In this document: positions 18,201 through 26,952 of the stretch, piece after piece
Position numbering within the stretch: position 1 is the stretch's first letter
Layout: the number at the start of each line of letters is the position of its first letter
Assembly (NCBI GenBank): GCA_034112445.1
Contig: JAWUVI010000014.1
Span: 372,001-436,000 of the forward strand
Reading direction: 5' to 3'
Length of the DNA stretch: 64,000 bases
Source: Pelagadaptatus sp034112445
Lineage (GTDB): Bacteria; Pseudomonadota; Gammaproteobacteria; Pseudomonadales; Cellvibrionaceae
Made by a program: the position numbers and the translations under genes
Notes under the pieces: generated by a model
The model's database searches: none
The model's input: the letters and a program-made list of their open reading frames with translations, nothing else
What the model was told of the DNA's origin: nothing

Positions 18201-20411
18201 CTAGCCCATAGTCAGTGGCAGCGATCGCAATCGTTTGCCGGTTGCTGCAAATACTGCATTAGCAATAGCCGCAGCTAATGGTGGTACGGCTGGTTCACCC
18301 ACGCCAGTAGGAGGATTATCAGTAGGTATGATATGAACGTCTATTTCAGGTGCTGCATCCATACGCAGGATGGGATAATCATGGAAGTTGGATTGCTTAA
18401 CAGCCCCATCAACAACATCAATATTCCCATATAACGCAGCCGTTAGAGCAAAGTTTATCCCACCCTCCATTTGAGCACGAACAATATCGGGATTAACGAT
18501 CATTCCACAATTAACTACGCAGACGACACGATGTACCTTAATTTGATTGTTGATGACGCTGACCTCAGCTACTTGCGCAACGGTTGATGAAAAAGACGAA
18601 TGAGCCGCTATTCCCTGACTGCTACCTGCGTGTTTGGGTTTCCCCCAATCTGCTTTCTGGGCTGCTACTTCAATCACTTGGCTGAACACTTTATCTTGGG
18701 TGGAATTCTTTAATCTGAATTCAACAGGATCTTGTTGAGTGTTATAAGCGATTTCATCAATAAAACTTTCTTTAAAAAAGCCCGAAATTGAGTGCCCAAC
18801 AGAGCGCCAAGAACCTGTAGGGAGTCCGGGGTCTACAGTCACGTGCCGTACTAGCTTGTTCGGTGTGTCATAACTTTCATACAGACCTTCAGTACTTGAT
18901 TCGTCAAGTATCCAGCTTTTATAAAGACAATGACCTTTTTCAGATAGCCACTGTGTAATCCCTTCCGGGATGAATGCCGGCGCCAAACCGGGTAAGGCAT
19001 TTTCAATCTGGTAGGGTTGTATATTAGGGCCAGCTCGTTTTACGCTGAATGTGTTTAGTAGTCCGTTAGTATCCACACTGGCTGAAAACTGAACTAGTGA
19101 GGCAGGGCGATAAAAATCATTCTGCATATCGTCTTCACGACTCCAAATTAACTGAATCGGTAGGCCGCTAGCTTTAGCAATGGTTGTTGCTTCCGCTACA
19201 TAGTCAGCGGACAGTCGGCGACCAAAACCGCCACCAAGAAATGTAGAGTGAATAGTGACATTTTCTATATCAATCTCTGAATATAAAGCCGCGATACCTT
19301 TAGCTACGTCAGGCAGTTGACTGCCAACCCAAACATCACATTGGTTGTTTTCAATTCTAACCGTGCAGTTCATCGGTTCCATTGTGGCGTGGGAAAGGTA
19401 GGGCGCCCAGTATTCTGCGGTGAACACCGTTTCGGAAGAAGCGAGTAATGTATCACCAGAACCTTTTATATAGGCTTCTTTTCCGTCTTCATTTTCTAAA
19501 ATGGTATGCAGTGTGTGCTTAAAATCTGCGCTCGAGAATTTGGCTAATTCAGGAAGGTCCCACTCAACAACAATTTTGCTAGAGGCTTGTCTGGCCTGCC
19601 AGTAGCTCTCGGCAACCACGGCAATGCCATTGTTAACTTGAACAATACACTTAACGCCCGGCATTGATATAGCTGTCTTATCGTCATAAGACTTAACGGT
19701 ACCTCCTCTAACAGGGCAGCGCTTGAGAACGGCTCGCATAAGGTTGGGAAGTTCAATATCAATGCCGAATTGGGCTGAACCATTGGATTTACTATGGCTA
19801 TCAATTCTGGTTCGATCTTTACCGATAAACAAAAAATCGGCCGATGGTTTTAATGGCGAATGGGTAGGGGGTGAATGTTGACTGGCGACACCGACAAAAT
19901 CACCAAAGGGATAGCGTTGGTTCTGATGCAGAACCTGACCATCTTGCAGAGTAAGTTCTGTGATGGGAGCGTTTAATTGATCACTAGCAGCATTTAGGAT
20001 CGCCATACGGGCATTAGCGCCAGCTTGGCGTAAAGGCAGATAGTGGGTTCTCATGCTATTACTACCGCCAGTGCCCTGAACGCCAAACTCCACATTATTG
20101 AAGGCTTTATCGACCGATGCGTGATGAACTGTGATCAGATCGGGAGAAGTAGACAGCTCCTCAGCAATTAGCGTGGTTAAACCGTGGTATACACCTTGCC
20201 CCATTTCACTTCTAGGAAGATAAAAATGAATGGCATTAGACGACGTGATCTGGATGAAAGCATCGTGATAATAAGTTTCACTTAATTCCGAGTTATCTGT
20301 AGTGACAGGTGCGGCAGCGTGTCCTGAAAATGGGAACCCAATGACTAAGCCGCCGCCTGCGGCACTGATCATTTTCAAAAAGTCTCGGCGAGAGGTGTTA
20401 ACAGATTTCAT
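18201..20411 (-). CDS. Molybdopterin oxidoreductase large subunit, isoquinoline 1-oxidoreductase beta (IorB)-like, Tat-exported
   Basis: A 736-residue xanthine-oxidase-family catalytic subunit binding a molybdopterin cytosine dinucleotide. The N-terminus MKSVNTSRRDFLKM is a twin-arginine signal, so the enzyme acts in the periplasm. Family stretches include PRSEMGQGVYHGL, FLGGGFGRRLSADYV and the C-terminal PTGVGEPAVPPLAAA with the catalytic Glu. The frame is open 138 bp further, but GGAGG lies 7 nt before the ATG at 20411, which fixes the start. It overlaps the upstream 2Fe-2S subunit by 4 bp. The true substrate (aldehyde or N-heterocycle) cannot be told. Confidence 0.9.
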   Translation of the reverse strand: MKSVNTSRRDFLKMISAAGGGLVIGFPFSGHAAAPVTTDNSELSETYYHDAFIQITSSNAIHFYLPRSEMGQGVYHGLTTLIAEELSTSPDLITVHHASVDKAFNNVEFGVQGTGGSNSMRTHYLPLRQAGANARMAILNAASDQLNAPITELTLQDGQVLHQNQRYPFGDFVGVASQHSPPTHSPLKPSADFLFIGKDRTRIDSHSKSNGSAQFGIDIELPNLMRAVLKRCPVRGGTVKSYDDKTAISMPGVKCIVQVNNGIAVVAESYWQARQASSKIVVEWDLPELAKFSSADFKHTLHTILENEDGKEAYIKGSGDTLLASSETVFTAEYWAPYLSHATMEPMNCTVRIENNQCDVWVGSQLPDVAKGIAALYSEIDIENVTIHSTFLGGGFGRRLSADYVAEATTIAKASGLPIQLIWSREDDMQNDFYRPASLVQFSASVDTNGLLNTFSVKRAGPNIQPYQIENALPGLAPAFIPEGITQWLSEKGHCLYKSWILDESSTEGLYESYDTPNKLVRHVTVDPGLPTGSWRSVGHSISGFFKESFIDEIAYNTQQDPVEFRLKNSTQDKVFSQVIEVAAQKADWGKPKHAGSSQGIAAHSSFSSTVAQVAEVSVINNQIKVHRVVCVVNCGMIVNPDIVRAQMEGGINFALTAALYGNIDVVDGAVKQSNFHDYPILRMDAAPEIDVHIIPTDNPPTGVGEPAVPPLAAAIANAVFAATGKRLRSLPLTMG

Positions 20412-20941
20412 GTTAAGGCCTCCGGTGAGTTTGTTGAGGCGGGTGTGGAAGCAGAGGGAGTGTAATAAGCTACGCCCCCGTTGGCTTGAATAGCTGATGC
20501 GGCATCCTTTATCGCTTGTTTTATTCTTGGGTAGGTACCGCAGCGGCAAATATTGCCCTGCATTGCTCTATCAATTTCACTGTCGGTTGGCGCATTATTG
20601 TTTGTGAGCAAAGCGCTGGCTGCCATGATTTGCCCCGATTGGCAGTAGCCACACTGTGGTACGCTGCGATCAACCCAAGCTTGCTGTACTAGATGGATGG
20701 TATCTTTGGGAGATATTCCCTCAATGGTGGTTATGTTACTGCCTTCTGCAGCCGCTATGGGGTATATACAGGTTCTTATGGCCTCACCATTAAGGTGCAT
20801 GGTGCAAGCACCGCATAACCCCATACCGCATCCAAACTTAGAGCCTTTTAATTTAAAGTAATCTCGAATCACCCATAATAAAGGTGTGTCAGGACTGGCA
20901 TCGGTTGAAACAGATTGACCATTGAGTTCAAAACTTATCAT
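20408..20941 (-). CDS. 2Fe-2S subunit of the molybdenum hydroxylase, IorA-like
   Basis: A 177-residue small subunit with two [2Fe-2S] clusters. The N-terminal plant-type ferredoxin cluster is at Cys38, Cys43, Cys46 and Cys58 (GCGMGLCGACTMHL). The C-terminal all-helical cluster is at Cys97, Cys100, Cys132 and Cys134 (CGYCQSGQ, NICRCGTYPRI). It passes electrons from the IorB-like subunit. ATGA overlap with that gene indicates translational coupling. It has no signal of its own and probably travels with the Tat-tagged partner. The tail after about residue 152 is Ala/Thr-rich and not conserved-looking. Confidence 0.92.
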   Translation of the reverse strand: MISFELNGQSVSTDASPDTPLLWVIRDYFKLKGSKFGCGMGLCGACTMHLNGEAIRTCIYPIAAAEGSNITTIEGISPKDTIHLVQQAWVDRSVPQCGYCQSGQIMAASALLTNNNAPTDSEIDRAMQGNICRCGTYPRIKQAIKDAASAIQANGGVAYYTPSASTPASTNSPEALT

Positions 20942-21223
20942 GCTGTTATCTCAGGTTTGTACTGCGAGGGGTGAACAGGGCATACAAAGATTTTAGTGTT
21001 AAAACGTTATATATTAAATAAACTTTACCAAAGCAATGAAAAACATTTATTTATCAATGGGTTAGAGCTGTTACTTAATGTGCTAGAGTCTTAAAAATAT
21101 TTACACTATCGGGATTCTATGGGAATGTACGTTTGGTGGAGTAAATATATGTTTAGAATCAATAAGTTACTGGCGGCTATTCATGTAGCTATAGCTCTAA
21201 AATAATAAGGTTAACGTAACATA

Positions 21224-21745
21224 ATGCATGACTATTTATTATTCACCGATGCCAGTGTTAATAATTCAAGTAATAACGGGGTCGGTGGTTTTTTAATGAT
21301 CGAAGCTGAGCGGTTAATAGGCATTAATGCTGGGAGTCTTAAGCACCTTAATGAATCAATCGTATTGCAGCGCTTTAAAGAAACCAGCTCAACAAAATTA
21401 GAGTTACAAACCTTACTGTGGGCGTTGACTGAAATTAACCCTTATATCTGCGATCGTGAATATCAATTAACGGTGTATACCGATTCGCAAAACATTATTA
21501 GCTTACCTAATAGACGCACTCGAATTGAGGCTAATGATTATTTATCCCGTACAAACAAACGCCTAAACAACCAAGTTTTATATCAAAGGTTTTACGCTGC
21601 GATAGACTCGCATCCATTTACATTGATAAAAGTGAAAGGTCATCAGTCACAAAAGTCTAAAACATCGGTGGATATAGTATTTAGCTTGGTTGATAAAGCG
21701 ACTCGATTAGCTCAGCGTAATGATACAAAGTGTGATCTCTCATGA
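21224..21745 (+). CDS. RNase H-like protein
   Basis: A 173-residue protein with an RNase HI fold. The catalytic set can be traced: Asp9 in LLFTDAS, Glu60 in TKLELQTL, Asp87 in VYTDSQN, His140 in VKGHQSQ and Asp157 in SLVDKATR. All active-site residues are therefore retained and it is probably an active nuclease on RNA-DNA hybrids. It is divergent from typical RnhA and carries a polar insert (about 95-120). It is followed 39 bp later by the helicase gene hrpB on the same strand. Confidence 0.8.
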   Translation: MHDYLLFTDASVNNSSNNGVGGFLMIEAERLIGINAGSLKHLNESIVLQRFKETSSTKLELQTLLWALTEINPYICDREYQLTVYTDSQNIISLPNRRTRIEANDYLSRTNKRLNNQVLYQRFYAAIDSHPFTLIKVKGHQSQKSKTSVDIVFSLVDKATRLAQRNDTKCDLS

Positions 21746-21784
21746 AAATCGAACAATTATGTTGTGTAGTCCCTAGAGGTTCTT

Positions 21785-24295
21785 TTGTTACCTATAACTG
21801 AATTTTTACCGCAAGTATCTAACCTGCTGTCAGCGGGTTGTAATCTAGTGCTGCAAGCAGAGCCTGGAGCAGGCAAGTCTACCGCCTTGCCTTTAAGTTT
21901 GATTGGCGCGGATTGGCTCGAAGGTAAGAAAATTTTAATGCTTGAGCCTCGGCGAGTTGCGGCTAAATCTATTGCCCATTATTTGGCCTGTCAGCTTGGG
22001 GAAAAGGTTGGTCAGCGTATTGGTTATCAGATAAAAAACGACAGGAAAATATCGAAAGATACGGTACTTGAGATAGTTACTGAAGGAATCCTAACCCGAA
22101 GGCTTCAGGGGGATCCTGAAATCTCGGATATTGGGTTAATCATATTTGATGAGTTCCATGAGCGGTCTATCCATGCTGACTTATCCCTCTTGCTATGCCT
22201 TGAAATACAACAAACCATCCGTGAAGACCTAAAATTGCTCGTCATGTCAGCCACCATTGATACGAGGCTAGTGTCACGCTATATGGGTGACGCCACTATT
22301 ATTGAATGTCCTGGTCGAGCATTTCCAGTATCGGTTAACCACACCTGCTCTAATAAAGAACCATTAGTAAATCAGGTTATAACTGCCCTGAGGTCTGTCC
22401 TGCTAGAGGATGTGCCCGGTGATGTATTGGTTTTTTTGCCCGGGCAGGCAGATATCAATAAGTGCATCGAAGCGGCTAATGAATCATTTCAATCAGAATC
22501 AAATTTACTGCTTCTACCGCTGTATGGCGGCCTGCCTTTATCTCAACAAGAGAAGGCTCTTATGCCTAGCCCAGATGGAAACAGGCGAATTATTTTCACC
22601 ACCAACATTGCTGAAACCAGCCTAACTATAGAGGGTGTCACCTGTGTGATTGATAGTGGCCTGGAAAAGGTGCTTGTCTATGACCCAAAAAGTGGCATGA
22701 GTCGGCTTGAGACAGCCTATATATCAAAGGCTTCCGCGGAACAACGTAAAGGCCGTGCTGGCCGGACTCAAACAGGTAGATGTGTGCGCTTATGGGATGA
22801 GCAAAAGCATAGATCCCTTAAAGACTTTCAGGAAGAAGAAATACTATCGGCTGATTTATCCGGCGTGCTGCTTGAACTCTCTCTTTGGGGGGCGGGAGAT
22901 TATGACGATATCAATTGGTTGACTCCTCCGCCTAGACCTCACTATGAATCAGCACAAAGCACGCTGATAGCGTTAGGAATGAATGATGCTAATAACAAGT
23001 TGACTGACCTCGGTAATCGAGCAGTGAGTATTGGGCTTTCACCAAGGCTTGCTGCCATGCTGCTACAGGCAGGCAGTTTGGTAGAGCAGGGGATAGCATG
23101 TGAGCTTTCCGCACTATTATCTGATAGGGATATATTCCACCATAACAGTGGGGTTGATATCACTGCCCGACTGCTTGCAGTACAAGAATATAAGCTCAAT
23201 AGAAAGTCCGCTTTACAGTCATACCCACTCAAACGCTTGGCTGTAGAACAGCTCTTAGTAAGTTCTGGAACTCACAGAAAGCAGCTTAACCTTGATAGAG
23301 CAGTAGACGGTTTTTCGTTAAGTGAATTGCAGACTTATATCGCTAAGCTATTGCTATACGCCTATCCCGATAGGCTGGCTTGCAGGCGCGCAAGCACTGG
23401 CGGACGTTATCAGCTTTCAAATGGAAAGGGTGTATTTCTGTTTGATGATGATCCATTGTTTGGAAGTGCATGGTTAATTGTTGCCGATTGCGATGCTCAA
23501 AAGAAAGAAGGGCGTATATACAGTGCCGCTGGTATTGCCACGGAAACTGTATGGGACTGCCTTGGAGATAAGATAAAAGAAAAAAATACTTATGAATTTG
23601 ATGCGGCTAAAAAGAAAATTTCGGCGCGTAGAGTGTCTCAATATGGTGCCATTGAGTTGAAAACCTCCGTCATTTCAAAAATCCCTCGGGAGATATTTAA
23701 TCATTGCCTCCAGCAAGCTTTTCAAGTCTGTGGCTTAGAGTTGTTAAATTGGACTGCGAAATGTGAACGTTATATTGCTAGGGCTCAGTGGCTTGGAGAG
23801 TATGTAGATACTTTTCCGAAGATATCTAAAGAGGCACTGCTTACGAGCTTGGATGATTGGCTATTTCCATATCTAACAGAAATTAATACGATATCCGGAC
23901 TTAAAAAAATTAATCTATACGAGTTATTGCTGGGCAAATTATCTTGGGAGCAGCAGCAGTTACTCCTCTCAGAAGCACCTACAGAATATATAACACCGAG
24001 CAACAAAACAGTTCCTATAGTTTATGACCCGCAGCAAGGGCCTACAGTATCCGTGCAATTGCAGGAGATGTTTGGTCAGATCGAATCACCTCGCATAGGG
24101 GGTGGAATGGTTCCGCTTAGATTTGAATTGTTATCACCAGCACGGCGTCCTATTCAAACTACGAGCGACTTAGAAAACTTCTGGAAATCATCGTACTTTG
24201 ATGTCGCCAAGGACATGAGAGGCAAATACCCTAAACACAGGTGGCCAGAACAGCCAATGCTTGAAAAAGCGGGTAAATCGATAAAGCGCAAATAA
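21785..24295 (+). CDS. hrpB: ATP-dependent RNA helicase HrpB
   Basis: An 836-residue DEAH-family helicase. Walker A PGAGKST at residues 27-33, then EPRRVAA, DEFH at 122-125, SAT at 155-157, TNIAETSLTI and QRKGRAGRTQTGRCVRLW complete the motor. The HA2/OB region and the HrpB-specific C-terminal domain follow (PLRFELLSPARRPIQTT, KHRWPEQP). The start is TTG with AGAGG 5 nt upstream. Length is normal (E. coli HrpB about 810). The physiological RNA target is not well established in the family. Confidence 0.95.
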   Translation: MLPITEFLPQVSNLLSAGCNLVLQAEPGAGKSTALPLSLIGADWLEGKKILMLEPRRVAAKSIAHYLACQLGEKVGQRIGYQIKNDRKISKDTVLEIVTEGILTRRLQGDPEISDIGLIIFDEFHERSIHADLSLLLCLEIQQTIREDLKLLVMSATIDTRLVSRYMGDATIIECPGRAFPVSVNHTCSNKEPLVNQVITALRSVLLEDVPGDVLVFLPGQADINKCIEAANESFQSESNLLLLPLYGGLPLSQQEKALMPSPDGNRRIIFTTNIAETSLTIEGVTCVIDSGLEKVLVYDPKSGMSRLETAYISKASAEQRKGRAGRTQTGRCVRLWDEQKHRSLKDFQEEEILSADLSGVLLELSLWGAGDYDDINWLTPPPRPHYESAQSTLIALGMNDANNKLTDLGNRAVSIGLSPRLAAMLLQAGSLVEQGIACELSALLSDRDIFHHNSGVDITARLLAVQEYKLNRKSALQSYPLKRLAVEQLLVSSGTHRKQLNLDRAVDGFSLSELQTYIAKLLLYAYPDRLACRRASTGGRYQLSNGKGVFLFDDDPLFGSAWLIVADCDAQKKEGRIYSAAGIATETVWDCLGDKIKEKNTYEFDAAKKKISARRVSQYGAIELKTSVISKIPREIFNHCLQQAFQVCGLELLNWTAKCERYIARAQWLGEYVDTFPKISKEALLTSLDDWLFPYLTEINTISGLKKINLYELLLGKLSWEQQQLLLSEAPTEYITPSNKTVPIVYDPQQGPTVSVQLQEMFGQIESPRIGGGMVPLRFELLSPARRPIQTTSDLENFWKSSYFDVAKDMRGKYPKHRWPEQPMLEKAGKSIKRK

Positions 24296-24515
24296 CATAC
24301 ATAATCGCTAAAGCTATGCGTATAGATATCCGAATTCAAATAAAACCTAATAATATCAATAGGTTAGAATTGAAAGTTAATGTTGGTATATTTGCTGAAC
24401 AACCAGCCAAATTTAACATAATGTAAGCTTGGGGGGCGCTGCTTGGTGTCGGTATTAATCGCACAATCAGTATGAAAAGTATTGACGCTACCTTTACCCT
24501 AATTCTTAAGTGCTG

Positions 24516-25628
24516 TTAGTTTTCGCTGGGCCACGTACCGTCGATATTTCGCTTAATAAACGGTATGGAATACCAGTAAAACCGGTTTGGCTCGTCTGAT
24601 GGTGCGGAACAATTAAAACGCGTTCTCCCACTGGTCAGTGGCTTTTTAGCTTTAAAACGAACTAAAGAAGCGGAAACAGTGTCTTTATGGCTTGCTCCTT
24701 GTTGACTCACAAAACACCTGAGTGACTGTATAAGAGCTGGATTATCTAAGGAAAACTCCACTATAGGTGTTGCAAGCTCTGCAGGTAACAAGCCGTCTTT
24801 TAATACCTTTCCATCATCAGACCGAACTGTTATCGCTTTAAAAGGTAGCGGTCGCGACACGAGCTTGGTTTTAAAATCTCTCAGGTTTCCATATTCACCG
24901 CCCATAGGATACCTGGGGATATCTGTCAATTGACCAAAGCCAACCGCACCCGAGTGTTGCCCCATCGCGAGATAACCTTGTTGCTCGAGGAGCGCTTGAA
25001 GTTCTATATTGTATTCACCATATGGGTAGCTAAACACTTTGTAGTGGTGCCCCGTTTCTTCACGGATTCGATTTTCAGCGTCATCTATTTCACGCAGAGT
25101 AAGAGAACGCCATAAAAGCTCATTATCAGGAGTGAGCTTGCGAGCTAAATGTGAATGACTGACTGAATGGTTGGCGATACTGGCGCCATGGGCGGACATT
25201 ATGCGAACTTGTTCCCAATTAAGAAAACCTTTGATCTTTTGGTCAAGTGCTTTCGTATTGGCAAAGAGGGTAAAGGGAAATTGTTTTTGTTTTAGAATGG
25301 GGAATGCCTGAGTGAAAACAGAACTGTAGCTATCATCAAATGTGATAAGTACCGCTTTGTCTGGAAGAACAGTTTTTTGTCGAATCATTTTCTGTACTTC
25401 GTCCAGGCTTAGTACCGAGTAGTTCATTTTTTTAATGGTCTGCATGTGTTCAGAGAATAGAGCTGGGGAAGTACTTGTAATCGCTGGAGTTATATCACTG
25501 ACATGGTGGTATTGGAGGATAACCAATGCTGTTGATGTCACCGGATACAACAGAAATGTGGCGACAAAAACACTTGCCGTAAATTTCACCCATACGTTTC
25601 GACGTGTATTCGACACTGATTTTTTCAA
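24516..25628 (-). CDS. Polysaccharide deacetylase (NodB-type), PgaB-like N-terminal module
   Basis: A 370-residue exported carbohydrate esterase of family 4. The N-terminal hydrophobic segment (about 14-35) is a signal or membrane anchor. NodB motifs are VILQYHHVSD, LITFDDSYSSV (catalytic and metal Asp) and SIANHSVSHSHLA (the His pair). The C-terminal 120 residues form an uncharacterised region with Cys pairs. No polymer synthase is nearby, so whether it acts on poly-N-acetylglucosamine, peptidoglycan or another polymer is unknown. Confidence 0.88.
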   Translation of the reverse strand: MKKSVSNTRRNVWVKFTASVFVATFLLYPVTSTALVILQYHHVSDITPAITSTSPALFSEHMQTIKKMNYSVLSLDEVQKMIRQKTVLPDKAVLITFDDSYSSVFTQAFPILKQKQFPFTLFANTKALDQKIKGFLNWEQVRIMSAHGASIANHSVSHSHLARKLTPDNELLWRSLTLREIDDAENRIREETGHHYKVFSYPYGEYNIELQALLEQQGYLAMGQHSGAVGFGQLTDIPRYPMGGEYGNLRDFKTKLVSRPLPFKAITVRSDDGKVLKDGLLPAELATPIVEFSLDNPALIQSLRCFVSQQGASHKDTVSASLVRFKAKKPLTSGRTRFNCSAPSDEPNRFYWYSIPFIKRNIDGTWPSEN

Positions 25629-25674
25629 ATATATTTCCTTTGGTTTTGTTTGGGTAAAGTTAAAGTCGCCCTAA

Positions 25675-25839
25675 TCACACTTGATTAAGCCAAAGTTCAG
25701 GTAAAAAAATACAAGCCATCTCAGCAAGTTGGGTTCTGTCATCATCAAGCAGCTGAAAAATACTTCTACAGTAATCCAGAGTAATAGCAAAGCCCCAAAA
25801 GCCCAAGGCCGAATACTGATGTTTTATTAGGATAATCGT
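25675..25839 (-). pseudogene. Possible gene remnant, 54 codons without a normal start
   Basis: Within the 469-bp gap between the deacetylase and the next gene, the minus strand holds a 54-codon open stretch whose translation looks protein-like (for example ALGFWGFAITLDYCRSIF and DDDRTQLAEMACIFLPELW) but lacks an upstream ATG/GTG/TTG with a ribosome site. I do not recognise it. It may be the 3' end of a decayed gene or chance. The rest of the gap contains an 8-bp inverted repeat (TAGGATAA / TTATCCTA, 25828-25860) and two TGACCCCTTC repeats. Confidence 0.25.
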
Positions 25840-25979
25840 TTAAGTTAGGTGCTTATCCTAATCGAATCGAAATTCTTTTATCCTTAACGCTAAAGCCGGT
25901 CCTCACAATACTATACTTCGCATAATGTATATTATGTTAAATTTAATATTGTTTAAGGATGTGGGCATACGGCGTTATC

Positions 25980-26005
25980 TGACCCCTTCATAGGCTGACC
26001 CCTTC
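25980..26005 (+). repeat. Two direct copies of TGACCCCTTC
   Basis: TGACCCCTTC occurs at 25980-25989 and again at 25996-26005, a 16-bp period, in the non-coding gap. The GGGGTCA-type core on the other strand resembles short dispersed motifs that I recall near REP-associated elements, but no transposase gene is present here. Confidence 0.4.
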
Positions 26006-26097
26006 TGATCAATGTTACGGATACATCTTGCAAGGAATGTTCTAGGCTCTAACGCTAAACATTTGAAGCTGGGGAACTTTGTGCAGGTCAATAATAT

Positions 26098-26829
26098 TTA
26101 TTTGTTAGATGAACTTGGGAGTTCAATTGGTTTAAGTAATTTAAGTTCACGTGCAAGAGGTTCAGCGAGGTGAGATTTTTTTATATTTAAGTATGGGTAA
26201 TAATTTAAATTCTTAATGTCGCCTAGATAATATAGCTTTAAATTGTTTTCTATTATTATCGGCTCAACGGTAAATCGATCGCCTACAAAATAAGAAATCC
26301 GACCGGCTAAAGTCATTTTGACTCCGCTTGAAACTGTACGTAAAGCAATGGTTTTTGTTGTGCCAAATGACTCTAGTAGGTTCTTTGTAATCAGATTTCC
26401 CTTTAGGTAACCAACTGGATAGTTAGGGGTTACTGAATTGATGAAAAAATCTTTGAGTGTTTTGCCTTTATTGGCGCTCCATACCCCAATAGTCCCACCA
26501 GCAACAATTGGTGCTTCTACACGGATCAAGTTAGTTGTGTCTTCAAAAGTAGATAAATTAAACGGGCGTCCGCAGACACCATCGGAGGCGCCTGATTGTG
26601 CGGAATGAAGTGCTCTTTGTTGAGGCTCTATTTTGTAATCAAAATCTAACCCAAGATTAACAAAGGCTTGGGTCATTTTTTGTTTACCTAAAATGATAAT
26701 GTCAGATGATATGTCTTGGGAGCATGTCATAACAATTTTATCTCTTGCATCAACGCTTTGAATGCAAAGCAAAAGTAGAGATAACGTTATTAATCGTCTG
26801 TGTCTGTATATCATGCCGATTTTTTGCAT
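26098..26829 (-). CDS. Periplasmic binding protein-like (single domain) with paired cysteines
   Basis: A 243-residue secreted protein with signal peptide (hydrophobic about 13-24, cleavage near VDA/RDK). It has one solute-binding-like domain of the same type as the double-domain protein at 15854: beta strand IVMTC (Cys36), a conserved ALHSAQSGASDGVC (Cys86, again 50 residues later), then a GYLKGNL strand. No transporter genes of the import type are adjacent; the following genes form an export operon. Ligand unknown. Confidence 0.75.
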   Translation of the reverse strand: MQKIGMIYRHRRLITLSLLLLCIQSVDARDKIVMTCSQDISSDIIILGKQKMTQAFVNLGLDFDYKIEPQQRALHSAQSGASDGVCGRPFNLSTFEDTTNLIRVEAPIVAGGTIGVWSANKGKTLKDFFINSVTPNYPVGYLKGNLITKNLLESFGTTKTIALRTVSSGVKMTLAGRISYFVGDRFTVEPIIIENNLKLYYLGDIKNLNYYPYLNIKKSHLAEPLARELKLLKPIELPSSSNK

Positions 26830-26952
26830 CCGAAAATTTGTATGTCTAAATAATAGAAGGTTTCCGATTTATTGTATGTGTTCAATAATTCATTGATGCT
26901 ATAAATCTTTCGTGTATTTATCTATAAACTCGTTTAAACAATAATCGTCAAT

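Noticed and set aside
21119..21205. 28-codon frame (MGMYVWWSKYM...) upstream of the RNase H-like gene
   Set aside because: Weak ribosome site, no recognisable family and length expected by chance; a small membrane peptide cannot be excluded.
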